NCBI RefSeq assembly: GCF_900177515.1
Contig: NZ_FXAK01000009.1
Coordinates: 124,001-188,000, forward strand
Source: Azospirillum oryzae
Lineage (GTDB): Bacteria; Pseudomonadota; Alphaproteobacteria; Azospirillales; Azospirillaceae
Length of the DNA: 64,000 nucleotides
Reading direction: 5' to 3'
Numbering within the stretch: position 1 is the stretch's first letter; each line of letters opens with the position of its first letter. The translations under genes and the position numbers were made by a program. Shown piece by piece: positions 1 through 9,064 of this stretch. The notes under the pieces were generated by a model that searched no databases, was not told the DNA's origin, and saw only the letters and a list, made by a program, of their open reading frames with translations.

Positions 1-383
1 CGTCGGAGTTGCTGCCGCCGATCGCCAACGTGGTCGGGGTCGCCGCCGGCGACGCGTCGCCGGAGAAGGCCGCGTTCATCAGCGCGGTCATCCGCGCCCG
101 CCGCAAGGCGGTCGACTACATGAAGGCGCATCCCGACGAGTCCGCCACCATCATTGCCCAGGTCTACAATCTGGATCCGGCGGTGGCGCGCAGCGCGGTC
201 GAGAATCTCGTGGGCGCGACCACCGCCGGCCTGCCCTACTGGGGATCCGGGCAGATCCACATGGAGGGGCTGACCCGCGCGGTCGACGTGCAGAAGATGG
301 TCGGCGCACTGTCCGGCGACGTGGACGTCAAGGGCGCCGTCGACACCCGTTACCTTCCCGACGACATCAAGGCCATCAAATGA
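1..383 (+). CDS. NitT/TauT-type ABC substrate-binding protein, C-terminal part (partial)
   Basis: The reading frame is open from the first full codon at base 3, so the gene begins outside the window. About 126 C-terminal residues are visible. They contain a helical stretch typical of the end of NMT1/THI5-like binding proteins (RRKAVDYMKAHPDESATII, a TauA/SsuA-like pattern). The stop overlaps the start of the ATPase gene as ATGA, so translation is probably coupled. With the ATPase and two permeases downstream it forms a complete importer. The ligand cannot be read from this fragment; a small organic acid, sulfonate or pyrimidine precursor are all possible for the family. Confidence 0.75.
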   Translation, partial: SELLPPIANVVGVAAGDASPEKAAFISAVIRARRKAVDYMKAHPDESATIIAQVYNLDPAVARSAVENLVGATTAGLPYWGSGQIHMEGLTRAVDVQKMVGALSGDVDVKGAVDTRYLPDDIKAIK

Positions 384-1225
384 CCGCCGCAAAGAAGGTT
401 CAGATCGCGACGGTGGCGCCGAAGGTTCATGTCTCTCTGGGCGCCGTCGACAAGGAGTTCGCCCAGCCGGGCCGTCCCGGCGAGATCGTCCACGCCCTGG
501 GGCCAGTCGATCTGGATCTGCGGCAGGGGGAGTTCTTCGCCGTCGTCGGCCCGTCGGGCTGCGGGAAATCCACGCTGCTCGAACTGGTCGCCGGTCTGTC
601 GACGGCGACCAGGGGCGAAGTCGCCTTCGAGGGCCGGCCGATCCACGGCCGGATCCCCGACGGAATTGGAGTGGTGTTTCAGGAGGACGCCTCCTTCCCC
701 TGGCTATCGGTCCACGACAACATCGCCTTCGGCCTGCGCCGCATGAAAATCGACCGGGCCGAGCGGGAGCGGCGGATCGGGGTGGCGCTGGACATGATGG
801 GGTTGTCCGCTTTCGCCCGCAGCTTTCCGGCGCAACTGTCGGGCGGCATGCGGCAGCGGGTGTGCATCGCCCGCACCCTGGTCACAGAGCCGCGCCTGAT
901 CCTGCTGGACGAGCCGTTCGGTGCGCTCGACCAGCAGACCCGCCTGCTGATGGGGGACGAAGTGCTGAATCTGTGGCGCAAGACCGGCGCCACAGTGCTG
1001 CTCATCACCCACTCGCTGGACGAAGCGGCGCTGCTGGCCGACCGTATCGGCGTGATGTCGGCCCGTCCCGGTCGGCTGATCGATATCGTGGAGACCGGCT
1101 GGCCGCGGGACCGCGACAGCCGCATCGCCCAGGAGGAAGCGTTCGGCGCCATCACCGCCCGGCTGTGGCGACTGCTCCGCGGGGAATCGCTGAAGGCGAT
1201 GGGCAAGGTGGGGGGCGAGACATGA
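380..1225 (+). CDS. NitT/TauT-type ABC transporter ATP-binding protein
   Basis: This 281-residue cytoplasmic ATPase energises the importer encoded around it. The Walker A motif GPSGCGKST is near residue 60, the Q-loop is FQEDASFPW, the signature is LSGGMRQR, Walker B is LILLDEPFGALD, and the switch histidine is in LLITHSLDEA. Length and motifs match the SsuB/TauB group. The gene overlaps its neighbours on both sides by 4 bases (ATGA), so binding protein, ATPase and permeases are one operon. The first 20 or so residues are not conserved in the family, and an internal start is possible. Confidence 0.9.
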   Translation: MTAAKKVQIATVAPKVHVSLGAVDKEFAQPGRPGEIVHALGPVDLDLRQGEFFAVVGPSGCGKSTLLELVAGLSTATRGEVAFEGRPIHGRIPDGIGVVFQEDASFPWLSVHDNIAFGLRRMKIDRAERERRIGVALDMMGLSAFARSFPAQLSGGMRQRVCIARTLVTEPRLILLDEPFGALDQQTRLLMGDEVLNLWRKTGATVLLITHSLDEAALLADRIGVMSARPGRLIDIVETGWPRDRDSRIAQEEAFGAITARLWRLLRGESLKAMGKVGGET

Positions 1226-1974
1226 AGCGCGCCACCCTGTGGAGAATCGGATTGCTGGCGGCGGCGGTCGCCGGGTTGGAGATCCTGTGTCTGGCTGGCG
1301 CCATCGACCGGCTGACCATGCAGCCGCCGCACCGCATGGCCGTCGATCTCGTCCGGCTGCTGGCCGGCGGCGCGCTGAACGCGGCCATCCTGAAGACGCT
1401 GGGCAACGCCGCGCTGGCGGTCGTCATCGCCATGGTCGTCGGCGTCGCCGCAGCGGTGGCGCTGCACCGCCTGCCATCGTTTCGGCGTCTGCTCGATCCC
1501 CTCTTCGCCACCTATTACGCAGTGCCGATGTTCGCCTTCTATCCGCTGCTGGTCGTGCTGTTCGGGCTGGGGGACACGCCGCAGATCTTCATCGGCGCCA
1601 TGCTGGCGGTCGTCGCGGTGATCGTGAACACGCTGAACGGCCTGGACCGCATCCCCAAGGTCCTGCTGAAGACCGCCCGCGTCAACCGGCTGTCGCCGTG
1701 GGAGACGGCGGTCAGGATAACGCTGCCCTGTGCGGCTCCCTACATCCTCGGGGCGGCGAAACTGGCCGTCGCCTACGCCCTGATCGGCATCATCGGGGCG
1801 GAGTTCATCATGTCGACCAGCGGCATGGGCTACGAGATCAGCTACGCCTACACCAACTTCGACAACGCGACGATGTATCCGCTGATCATCCTAATCCTGG
1901 CGGTGTCCATCGCCGTCAACACGCTGCTGGCCCGCTGGGAGAGGGCGCTGATGGTGCGGCGGGGGTTGGCATGA
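1222..1974 (+). CDS. ABC transporter permease (NitT/TauT family), first of two
   Basis: This 250-residue inner-membrane permease has about six hydrophobic segments. The coupling EAA-like loop is at residues 150-175 (KTARVNRLSPWETAVRITLP), the signature of BPD_transp_1 permeases. The start ATG at 1222 overlaps the ATPase stop, and the end overlaps the next permease start, so the order is ATPase, permease, permease. NitT/TauT systems usually have one permease gene that acts as a homodimer. Two different permeases suggest a heterodimeric channel, as in pyrimidine-precursor (ThiX-like) or RutG-independent importers. Confidence 0.88.
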   Translation: MKRATLWRIGLLAAAVAGLEILCLAGAIDRLTMQPPHRMAVDLVRLLAGGALNAAILKTLGNAALAVVIAMVVGVAAAVALHRLPSFRRLLDPLFATYYAVPMFAFYPLLVVLFGLGDTPQIFIGAMLAVVAVIVNTLNGLDRIPKVLLKTARVNRLSPWETAVRITLPCAAPYILGAAKLAVAYALIGIIGAEFIMSTSGMGYEISYAYTNFDNATMYPLIILILAVSIAVNTLLARWERALMVRRGLA

Positions 1975-2750
1975 GCGTGCCCATGAAGGACGGGTCTATC
2001 AAACGGAGGCCGTTGAAGCGCGGCTGGACGGACACGCTGCTGCTGGTCGTCCTGCTGCTGGCGGTCTGGCAGGGTCTGGCCTGGGTGATCGGGGCGGCCG
2101 AGTTGCCCTCGCCCTTCACGACGATTGCCTTCACGGGCCGGCTGCTGACCTCGCCCAGCTTCTGGCCCCATCTTCTCGAAACGGCGAAGGCCTTCGGCGT
2201 CGCGCTGCTGCTGTCGGTGGTCATCGGGCTGGCGACCGGCTTCCTGCTGGGGATGAACCGCTTTGCCGGCGACCTGCTGGAACCGGTGCTGGTGGCGGTC
2301 TATTCGGTGCCCAAGATCACGCTCTACCCGATCCTGCTGCTGCTGTTCGGGCTGGGCATCGCGGCCAAGGTCGCCTTCGGAACCATTCACGGTGTCATCC
2401 CCATCGCGCTGTTCACGCTGGCGGCGGTGCGCAACACCCGTCCCGTCCTGCTCAAGACCGGCCGGGTGATGGGGCTGAGCACGCGCGAGATGATCAGCGG
2501 CATTCTGCTCCCTGCCGCCATGCCGGAGATCTTCACCGGTCTGCGTCTTGGATTTTCCCTGACGCTGATCGGTACATTGCTCGGCGAAATGTTCGCCTCG
2601 CAGCGCGGCCTCGGCTTCATGTTGATGAACGCCATCGGTCTGCACAACGTCGACGTCATCATGGCGCTGACCTTCCTGCTGGTCCTGTTCGCCGGCTGCG
2701 CCAGCGGCTTTCTGCTCTATCTGAACCGGCGCTTCTATCAGCACGTCTGA
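1971..2750 (+). CDS. ABC transporter permease (NitT/TauT family), second of two
   Basis: A 259-residue permease with an N-terminal hydrophobic segment at about residues 20-40. Its EAA loop is KTGRVMGLSTREMISGILLP, and the following segment ends with the usual LIGTLLGEMFASQRGLGFM pattern. The start at 1971 overlaps the first permease stop by 4 bases. It is the last gene of the first importer operon, followed by a hairpin 30 bases downstream. It resembles the permease at 1222 in plan but is clearly divergent, which supports a heterodimer. Confidence 0.88.
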   Translation: MSVPMKDGSIKRRPLKRGWTDTLLLVVLLLAVWQGLAWVIGAAELPSPFTTIAFTGRLLTSPSFWPHLLETAKAFGVALLLSVVIGLATGFLLGMNRFAGDLLEPVLVAVYSVPKITLYPILLLLFGLGIAAKVAFGTIHGVIPIALFTLAAVRNTRPVLLKTGRVMGLSTREMISGILLPAAMPEIFTGLRLGFSLTLIGTLLGEMFASQRGLGFMLMNAIGLHNVDVIMALTFLLVLFAGCASGFLLYLNRRFYQHV

Positions 2751-2779
2751 CGGCGGGTCCGCATCGGCTGAGGCCGGAC

Positions 2780-2814
2780 TCCCCCATTCGTCGGCCATCC
2801 CGGCGAATGGGGGA
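2780..2814. terminator. Hairpin after first ABC operon
   Basis: An 11-base perfect inverted repeat (TCCCCCATTCG / CGAATGGGGGA) separated by 13 bases lies 30 bases after the permease stop. No T-run follows, so it is either a factor-dependent terminator or an mRNA-stabilising stem. Confidence 0.5.
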
Positions 2815-3098
2815 TCCGGGGCTGTTCGGGCGAATGTCGCGGCGTCCTGGCTTCCCGTCGTGCACGGATGACGGCAAGCATTTGATTTTTCCAGCGTAAG
2901 CAAGCTCGTCGACCACCATCGTCGTTCGCGATGGCAGCGTGCCGGATTACCACTCCGGGCGGCGGGAGTGCGGTGTCAGTATTGACCAAGAACAATCCGT
3001 GCTGGCGATGATCCTGTGGACTGACGTGCGAGCGGGAACCGCCGCGCCGGTCCGATCACCAAGCGTCGGGCAACCTCTGCCGCAAACGAGGAACCATC
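2815..3098. other. Noncoding leader before leuC-type gene
   Basis: No plausible gene. It separates the first importer operon from the leuCDB-type operon and must hold the latter's promoter. A ribosome-binding sequence GAGGA at 3088-3092 lies 6 bases before the GTG start at 3099. I could not pick a convincing -35/-10 pair. Confidence 0.4.
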
Positions 3099-4541
3099 GT
3101 GGAGCCAAGCGTCGAATGTACGCCCGATCCAGGGCCCCTGAGCATGTTCGACAAGATCTGGGACAGCCACCGGATCATGTCGCGGGAGGACGGCCAGGAC
3201 CTGCTTTTCATCGACCGTCATTACATTCATGACGTCACCGAGCCCGCCTTCCGCCTGCTGCGCGAGCGCGGGCTGACACCACGGTCGCCGGACCGCATTT
3301 TCGGAACGCCCGACCATTACGTGCCGACGCACAGCCGGCAAGCGACCGCCATCAACGATCCGGAACGCCGGACGATGATCGAGGCGCTGACGCGCGACGC
3401 CGCCGAATCCGGCATAACCCTGTTCGGGCTGGGCGATCCACGTCAGGGCATCGTGCATGTGGTCGGGCCGGAACAGGGGCTGAGCCTGCCCGGCATGACC
3501 ATTGTCTGCGCCGACAGCCACACCTCCACCCACGGCGCGCTCGGCGCGCTCGCCTTCGGCATCGGTGCGACCGAGGTCGGCCATGTGCTGGCGACCCAAT
3601 CGCTGTGGCAGCGCCGGCCGCGCCGCATGCGCATCGCGGTAGACGGCTCTCTTGCCGCTGGTGTCACCGCGAAAGACGTGGTGCTGGCGATCATCGCGAA
3701 AATCGGGGTGGCCGGCGCCGTCGGCCACGCCATCGAATACGCCGGCTCCACCATCGCCGGACTGACCATGGAAGGACGGCTGACGCTCTGCAACATGTCG
3801 ATTGAGGCGGGTGGGCGCGTCGGCTTTGTGGCCCCCGACGACACCACCTTCGCTTATCTGCACGGCCGCCCCTACGCTCCGAAGGAGGGGGCCTGGGACC
3901 GCGCCGTGGTGCGCTGGCGGGGATTGGCCTCCGATGCCGGCGCCGTCTTCGACCATGAGGTCACGCTGGATGCCGCCAACCTCGCCCCGATGGTCACCTG
4001 GGGCACCACGCCGGAGGACGCCCTGCCGGTCACCAGCCGCGTGCCCGACCCGACCAACGCACCATCGTTGGAGCGGCGGGAGGCGATGACCCGGGCACTG
4101 GACTACATGGGCCTGACCCCGGGCACACCGTTGGAGGAGGTGCCGGTGGATCGCGTCTTCATCGGCTCCTGCACCAACGGCCGCATCGAGGACATGCGCG
4201 GCGCCGCAGCGGTCGTCAAAGGCCGCAAGGTCGCGGCCGGGGTGGATGCCTGGGTGGTGCCGGGTTCCGAACTGGTCCGCGTGCAGGCCGAGGCGGAGGG
4301 GCTGGACCGTGTCTTCACCGAGGCGGGCTTTCAGTGGCGCTATGCCGGCTGCTCCATGTGTCTGGCCACCAACGGCGACACCGTGGCGCCGGGGCAGCGT
4401 TGCGCCTCCACCTCCAACCGCAACTTCGTCGGTCGCCAGGGCGCCGGGGCGCGGACACATCTGATGAGCCCGGCCATGGCCGCCGCCGCCGCCGTGACCG
4501 GCCGGCTCAGCGACGTGCGCCGTCTGATGGCGGGGGCCTGA
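3099..4541 (+). CDS. leuC: 3-isopropylmalate dehydratase-type large subunit
   Basis: A 480-residue aconitase-superfamily large subunit that would carry the [4Fe-4S] cluster for reversible dehydration/hydration of a 2-alkylmalate. The cluster cysteines sit in GSCTNGRIEDM and AGCSMCLATNGD. The substrate-loop motif CASTSNRNFVGRQGAG and the CADSHTSTHGALG motif are present. A GTG start is chosen because GAGGA lies 6 bases upstream; an ATG at 3144 would give the more usual N terminus MFDKIWDSH. It is followed by a leuD-type and a leuB-type gene with almost no spacing. Sequence motifs are those of true LeuC, but the location between two ABC importers and beside dehydrogenases suggests a catabolic paralogue. 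Confidence 0.85.
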   Translation: MEPSVECTPDPGPLSMFDKIWDSHRIMSREDGQDLLFIDRHYIHDVTEPAFRLLRERGLTPRSPDRIFGTPDHYVPTHSRQATAINDPERRTMIEALTRDAAESGITLFGLGDPRQGIVHVVGPEQGLSLPGMTIVCADSHTSTHGALGALAFGIGATEVGHVLATQSLWQRRPRRMRIAVDGSLAAGVTAKDVVLAIIAKIGVAGAVGHAIEYAGSTIAGLTMEGRLTLCNMSIEAGGRVGFVAPDDTTFAYLHGRPYAPKEGAWDRAVVRWRGLASDAGAVFDHEVTLDAANLAPMVTWGTTPEDALPVTSRVPDPTNAPSLERREAMTRALDYMGLTPGTPLEEVPVDRVFIGSCTNGRIEDMRGAAAVVKGRKVAAGVDAWVVPGSELVRVQAEAEGLDRVFTEAGFQWRYAGCSMCLATNGDTVAPGQRCASTSNRNFVGRQGAGARTHLMSPAMAAAAAVTGRLSDVRRLMAGA

Positions 4542-4543
4542 TC

Positions 4544-5143
4544 ATGGACCAGCTCGACCGCTTCGAGGCCGTCGCCCTGCCCATCGCGCAGGCCAATTGC
4601 GACACCGACCAGATTGCCCCGGCGCGTTACCTGCAAAAGCCGCGCTCCGCCGATTTCGGCCGCTTCCTGTTCGCCGACCGACGCTTTCGTGCCGACGGTA
4701 CGGAGATCGACGATTTCATCCTGAACCGCCCGGCCTACCGGCCGGCACGCATCGTCGTCGCGGCGCGCAACTTTGGCTGCGGCTCCTCGCGCGAGCATGC
4801 GGTGTGGGCTCTCTACGACTACGGCATTCGCGCGGCCATCGCGCCCAGCTTCGGCGACATCTTCTATTCCAACTGCCTGAAGAACGGGCTGGTGCCGGTG
4901 GCGCTTCCCGAAGAGGCGGTGCAGGAGCTGATCGATCATCTGATCGCCCATCCCGGCGATCGGGTGACGGTCGATGTGGTGGAGCAGACCGTCGTTTTCC
5001 CCGACGGCTTCACCCACGCCTTCTTCCTCGACCCCTTCGCCAAGCACTGCATCGTCAAGGGCTTGGACGAGTTGGACTTCACCCTTTCGCAATCAGCGGC
5101 GATCGCGGCGTTCGAGCGCGGCTACGGCCCGCCGGAACGCTGA
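4544..5143 (+). CDS. leuD: 3-isopropylmalate dehydratase-type small subunit
   Basis: This 199-residue swivel-domain subunit pairs with the large subunit encoded immediately upstream (2 bases between genes). It shows the expected NCDTDQIAPARYL start region and the NFGCGSSREHAVWAL active-site loop with the SREHA signature. Length is normal for LeuD. The C terminus ends in a short arginine-containing tail after FERGY. It is co-transcribed with the leuC-type gene and probably with leuB. Confidence 0.88.
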   Translation: MDQLDRFEAVALPIAQANCDTDQIAPARYLQKPRSADFGRFLFADRRFRADGTEIDDFILNRPAYRPARIVVAARNFGCGSSREHAVWALYDYGIRAAIAPSFGDIFYSNCLKNGLVPVALPEEAVQELIDHLIAHPGDRVTVDVVEQTVVFPDGFTHAFFLDPFAKHCIVKGLDELDFTLSQSAAIAAFERGYGPPER

Positions 5144-5178
5144 GCGCGACACCCGAAACCAAACCAGGAGAACCTCAC

Positions 5179-6249
5179 GTGAAAATCGCAGTCATGGCCG
5201 GCGACGGCATCGGTCCGGAGGTCACGACGCAGGCCGTCAAGGTGCTGCGCGCCGTGCTGCCCGAGGCCGAGACAGTGGAGGCGCCGGTCGGTCTGGCCGG
5301 CATAGACGCCCGTGGTGTGCCGCTTCCCGATGAGAGCCTGGCGCTCGCCCGTAACTGCGACGCCATTCTGTTTGGCGCAGTTGGCGGTCCCGGCGAGGAG
5401 GCGCTGCCGCGCGACAAGCGTCCCGGCACCTCGCTGCTACTGCTGCGCGAGGCGTTGCAGCTCTACGCCAACTTCCGTCCGGCCTTCCTGTTTCCGGAGT
5501 TGGTCGGCGCCTCCTCGTTCAAGCCGGAAGTGGTCGAGGGCGTCGACCTCGTCATCCTGCGCGAGCTGACCGGCGACATCTATTTCGGCCAGCCTCGCGG
5601 CATCGAAACCGACGCGTCGGGGCAGCGCTATGGCGTCAACACGATGCGCTACACCGAATCCGAGATTGAGCGAGTGGCCCACGCCGCCTTCCGTGCCGCA
5701 CGCCAGCGCCGAGGAAAAGTCTGCTCGGTGGACAAGGCCAACGTGCTGGAGACCATGCAGCTCTGGCGCGAGGTGTTGATCCGTGTTGGCGCCGAATATC
5801 CAGACGTGGAGCTCACCCACCTGTTCGTCGACGCCGCCGCCATGATGCTGATGCGGACGCCCAAGCGCTTCGACGTGATCGTCACCGGCAACATGTTCGG
5901 CGACATTCTGTCGGACGCCGCGGCGATGCTGACCGGCTCCATCGGCATGCTGCCGTCGGCTTCGCTGGGGGAGGGGCGGACTAGCGTCGGTCAAATGGGC
6001 CTTTACGAGCCGATCCACGGCTCGGCTCCGGACATCGCCGGCCGGGACATCGCCAACCCGCTGGCCGCCATCCTGTCCTTTGCCATGCTGCTGCGCCACA
6101 GCCTGGGCATGGGGGACAAGGCGAAGAGGGTCGAGCACGCGGTGCGCAAGGTACTGGCCCAGGGCTACCGCACACAGGACATCTTCCAACCCGGCAAAAC
6201 CATGGTGGGCACAGCCGCCATGGGCGACGCCGTCGTCCAGGCGCTCTGA
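5179..6249 (+). CDS. leuB: 3-isopropylmalate dehydrogenase-type enzyme
   Basis: A 356-residue NAD-dependent beta-hydroxyacid oxidative decarboxylase. The GDGIGPEV start motif, the substrate-binding helix with LLREALQLYANFRPA, RELTGDIYFGQPRG, the catalytic DKANVLE and the metal site TGNMFGDILSD are all visible. The family usually has RELTGGIYFG; here the second glycine is aspartate, a small change near the active site. A GTG start is used, with AGGAG 9 bases upstream. It completes a LeuCDB-like set that would isomerise and then oxidatively decarboxylate an alkylmalate. No leuA-type synthase is adjacent, so the substrate may be imported rather than made. Confidence 0.87.
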   Translation: MKIAVMAGDGIGPEVTTQAVKVLRAVLPEAETVEAPVGLAGIDARGVPLPDESLALARNCDAILFGAVGGPGEEALPRDKRPGTSLLLLREALQLYANFRPAFLFPELVGASSFKPEVVEGVDLVILRELTGDIYFGQPRGIETDASGQRYGVNTMRYTESEIERVAHAAFRAARQRRGKVCSVDKANVLETMQLWREVLIRVGAEYPDVELTHLFVDAAAMMLMRTPKRFDVIVTGNMFGDILSDAAAMLTGSIGMLPSASLGEGRTSVGQMGLYEPIHGSAPDIAGRDIANPLAAILSFAMLLRHSLGMGDKAKRVEHAVRKVLAQGYRTQDIFQPGKTMVGTAAMGDAVVQAL

Positions 6250-6329
6250 CCAGAGGGAATCTCGAAGGAACCACCGCTTCGACGCATGAACGGACATACC
6301 TCGACGAAAGCACAACGGGAGGAAAAATC

Positions 6330-7376
6330 ATGAAACACGCGATTCTGTCGACCCTGGCCACCACGCTGCTGATCGGCGCTTCGCTTCCCGCCCTGGCTCA
6401 GGGCAAACCGGAGAAGACCGACGTCCACATAGCGGCGGCATCGGTCGGCGTGACCTACCTGCCCCTGCTGATCGCCGAGTCCAAGGGCTACTTCAAGGAC
6501 GAGGGGCTGAACGTCACCATCGCCGCCTTTTCCGGCGGATCGAAGGCACTGGAGGCATTGGTCGGCGGCAGCACGGATGTGGTCGCCGGCGCCTATTCCA
6601 ACACCATCACCATGGCGATGAAGGGCCAGAAGCTGGTCACCTTCGCCGCTCAGGTAAACTGCCCGGCCTGGGTCTTCGGCATCGCCAAGAAGGACGAGGC
6701 AACGATCACGTCGGCAAAGGACCTGAAGGGCAAGCGCATTGGCGTCAGCACGCCGGGGTCGAGCACCCACATGGCGGTGAACTACATCGTCCACAAGGCC
6801 GGGCTGAAGCCGTCCGATGTGTCGGTGATCGGCGTCGGGCAGGCGGCGGGAGCGGTCGCCGCCATCCGCGCCGGCCAGATTGACGCGCTGATCGTCAACG
6901 ACCCCGTGGCGACTATCCTGGTTAGCGGCGGCGACATGAAGCCGATGGCCGAAATGCGAACCGAGGAGGGCAACCGCAAGGTCTTCGGCTCCGACTATCC
7001 GGAATCCAGCCTCTATTCGACCAAGGCCTTCGTCGACGCCAACCCCAACACCGTGCAGGCGGTGACCAATGCCATCGTGCATGCCGAAAAGTGGATCGCT
7101 TCCGCCACCGCCAAGGAGGTGACCGACGCCGTTCCGTCCAAGTATCTGGTCGACGACAAGGCGCTCTATCAGACCGCCTTCGAGAACAGCCGCCGCTGCA
7201 TCTCCAAGACCGGGGTGCTGTCCGACCAGGGCGCGCAGACCGTGCGCAACGTTTTGGCCGCCTTCAATCCAGAGATCGGCACAGCGCCGATCGACCTGAA
7301 GGGGACCTACGACAACCACTTCGCACTGAACGCCGACAAGAAATTCTCACAGCAAGCCGCGGGGAAAGGACAATGA
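6330..7376 (+). CDS. NitT/TauT-type ABC substrate-binding protein
   Basis: This 348-residue periplasmic protein has a cleavable signal peptide ending near residue 24 (LPALAQ). The body begins VHIAAASVGVTYLPLLIAESKGYFKDEGLNV (shown in part), the classic NMT1/THI5-like opening. A GGGAGG ribosome site lies just before the ATG. The stop overlaps the ATPase start by ATGA. It is a second, complete importer within 5 kb of the first and sits directly after the leuB-type gene, so it may bring in a substrate for LeuCDB-like enzymes. Confidence 0.87.
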   Translation: MKHAILSTLATTLLIGASLPALAQGKPEKTDVHIAAASVGVTYLPLLIAESKGYFKDEGLNVTIAAFSGGSKALEALVGGSTDVVAGAYSNTITMAMKGQKLVTFAAQVNCPAWVFGIAKKDEATITSAKDLKGKRIGVSTPGSSTHMAVNYIVHKAGLKPSDVSVIGVGQAAGAVAAIRAGQIDALIVNDPVATILVSGGDMKPMAEMRTEEGNRKVFGSDYPESSLYSTKAFVDANPNTVQAVTNAIVHAEKWIASATAKEVTDAVPSKYLVDDKALYQTAFENSRRCISKTGVLSDQGAQTVRNVLAAFNPEIGTAPIDLKGTYDNHFALNADKKFSQQAAGKGQ

Positions 7377-8248
7377 GCCTTCCGATGCGTAGAACCGCCG
7401 AACACCGGGAGCCCGCCTCCCGCCCGGTCCGGCAGGCGATCGGGTTCGAGCAGGTCACCTGCACCTTCGCCGGGAAGACCGCCGGGAAGAAAGGCGGCGG
7501 CCAGACCTACACCGCCATCCGCGACGTGACGCTGGCCATCAACGAGGGGGAGTTCGTTTCCATCATCGGTCCGACGGGCTGCGGAAAGTCGACCCTGCTC
7601 AACGTGACTGCGGGACTGATGCGGCCCTCTTCGGGCCGCGTCACCATCTTCGGCCAGGAACTGCCGCAGGGCGCGCTGAACCGTGACGCCTCCTACCTGT
7701 TCCAGGTCGACGCGCTCATGCCGTGGAAGAATGCGGAGGACAACGTCGCCGCCGGACTGATTTTCAACGGCACACCGAAGGCGGAGGCGCTGGAGGTGGC
7801 GCGCGACTGGCTGGTCCGCGTCGGGCTGCACGGGCACGGGCACAAATATCCGCACCAGATGTCGGGCGGCATGCGCAAGCGCGCCGGACTGGCCCAGGCG
7901 CTGGCGCTCGACCCGCGCATCCTGCTGATGGACGAACCGTTCAGCGCGCTCGACATCCAGACGCGCCAGCTCATGGAGAACGAGTTGCTCCAGATCTGGG
8001 CGACCGACCGAAAGTCGGTGATGTTCGTGACCCACGACTTGGAGGAGGCGATCGCGCTGTCCGACCGGGTGGTCGTGCTGTCCGCAGGACCGGCGACCCA
8101 CCCCATCGCGGAGTTCGAGATCGACCTGGAACGCCCGCGCGAGGTCGCGGAGATCCGCATGACGCAGCGTTTCCTGCAACTGCACGCCGCCATCTGGGAC
8201 GTGCTCAGGGGGGAGGTCCTGAAAAGCTATGCACGCACTCGCTCTTGA
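7373..8248 (+). CDS. NitT/TauT-type ABC transporter ATP-binding protein
   Basis: A 291-residue ABC ATPase. Walker A is GPTGCGKST, the signature is MSGGMRKRAGLAQAL, Walker B is ILLMDEPFSALD, and the H-loop is MFVTHDLEEA. An insertion of glycines and lysines (TAGKKGGGQT) in the first beta-hairpin is unusual but harmless by position. It overlaps the binding-protein gene by 4 bases and the permease by 20, showing a coupled operon. Confidence 0.9.
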   Translation: MSLPMRRTAEHREPASRPVRQAIGFEQVTCTFAGKTAGKKGGGQTYTAIRDVTLAINEGEFVSIIGPTGCGKSTLLNVTAGLMRPSSGRVTIFGQELPQGALNRDASYLFQVDALMPWKNAEDNVAAGLIFNGTPKAEALEVARDWLVRVGLHGHGHKYPHQMSGGMRKRAGLAQALALDPRILLMDEPFSALDIQTRQLMENELLQIWATDRKSVMFVTHDLEEAIALSDRVVVLSAGPATHPIAEFEIDLERPREVAEIRMTQRFLQLHAAIWDVLRGEVLKSYARTRS

Positions 8249-9035
8249 CCCGCGTAACCGCGGGCTCGTCCTCGCCTCCCGTCTCGGGCTGTTGGGCGGC
8301 GGCATCTTTTTGTGGTGGCTGTGCACGACGCTGGAATGGCTGCCGCCCTTCTTCTTCGGCAACCCGGTGGAGGTGGCGGGGCGCATCGTGGGGTGGTTCG
8401 CGTCGGGGGAGATCTTCATTCACCTTTACACGACGCTGCTGGAAACCATCATCGCCTTCCTGATCGGCACGGCACTGGGTCTCGGCATCGGGCTGTGGCT
8501 GGCGCTCAGCCCCTTCCTCGCGGAGGTGGTTGATCCGTTCCTGAAGGCCTTCAACTCGATGCCGCGCCTGATCTTTGCGCCGATCTTCGCGATGTGGTTC
8601 GGGCTGGGCATCTGGTCGAAAGTGGCGCTGGGCGTCACGCTGGTCTTCTTCGTGGTGTTCTTCAACGTCTTCCAAGGCGTGCGCGAGGTCAGCCCGGTGG
8701 TGCTCGCCAACACCCGGATGCTCGGCGCCAACGCCCGCCAGCTCATGCGTCACGTCTATCTGCCCTCCGCCATGAGCTGGGTATTCTCCAGCCTGCACAA
8801 CGCCGTCGGCATCGCCTTCGTTGGCAGCGTGGTCGGCGAGTATCTCGGTTCGGAAAAGGGCATGGGCTACATGATCCTGCTGGCTGAGGGGGTGTTCGAC
8901 ATCGATTCGGTGATCGCCGGCATCCTGCTGCTGACCGTCTTCGCCCTGCTGCTCGACACCGCCGTGTCGGTGATCGAGGAACGCCTGATGCGCTGGCAGC
9001 CGGACGGCAACCAAACGGTCGAGTCCGCCGCCTGA
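8229..9035 (+). CDS. NitT/TauT-type ABC transporter permease
   Basis: A 268-residue inner-membrane permease with about six hydrophobic helices. The cytoplasmic EAA-like loop is near residues 155-175 (NTRMLGANARQLMRHVYLP). The following GIAFVGSVVGEYLGSEKGMGYM is typical of the family. It starts 20 bases inside the ATPase gene. Unlike the first importer, this system has one permease gene, so a homodimer is expected. Confidence 0.88.
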   Translation: MHALALDPRNRGLVLASRLGLLGGGIFLWWLCTTLEWLPPFFFGNPVEVAGRIVGWFASGEIFIHLYTTLLETIIAFLIGTALGLGIGLWLALSPFLAEVVDPFLKAFNSMPRLIFAPIFAMWFGLGIWSKVALGVTLVFFVVFFNVFQGVREVSPVVLANTRMLGANARQLMRHVYLPSAMSWVFSSLHNAVGIAFVGSVVGEYLGSEKGMGYMILLAEGVFDIDSVIAGILLLTVFALLLDTAVSVIEERLMRWQPDGNQTVESAA

Positions 9036-9064
9036 TCGGCACTTCCAGATAAGGAACCACCATC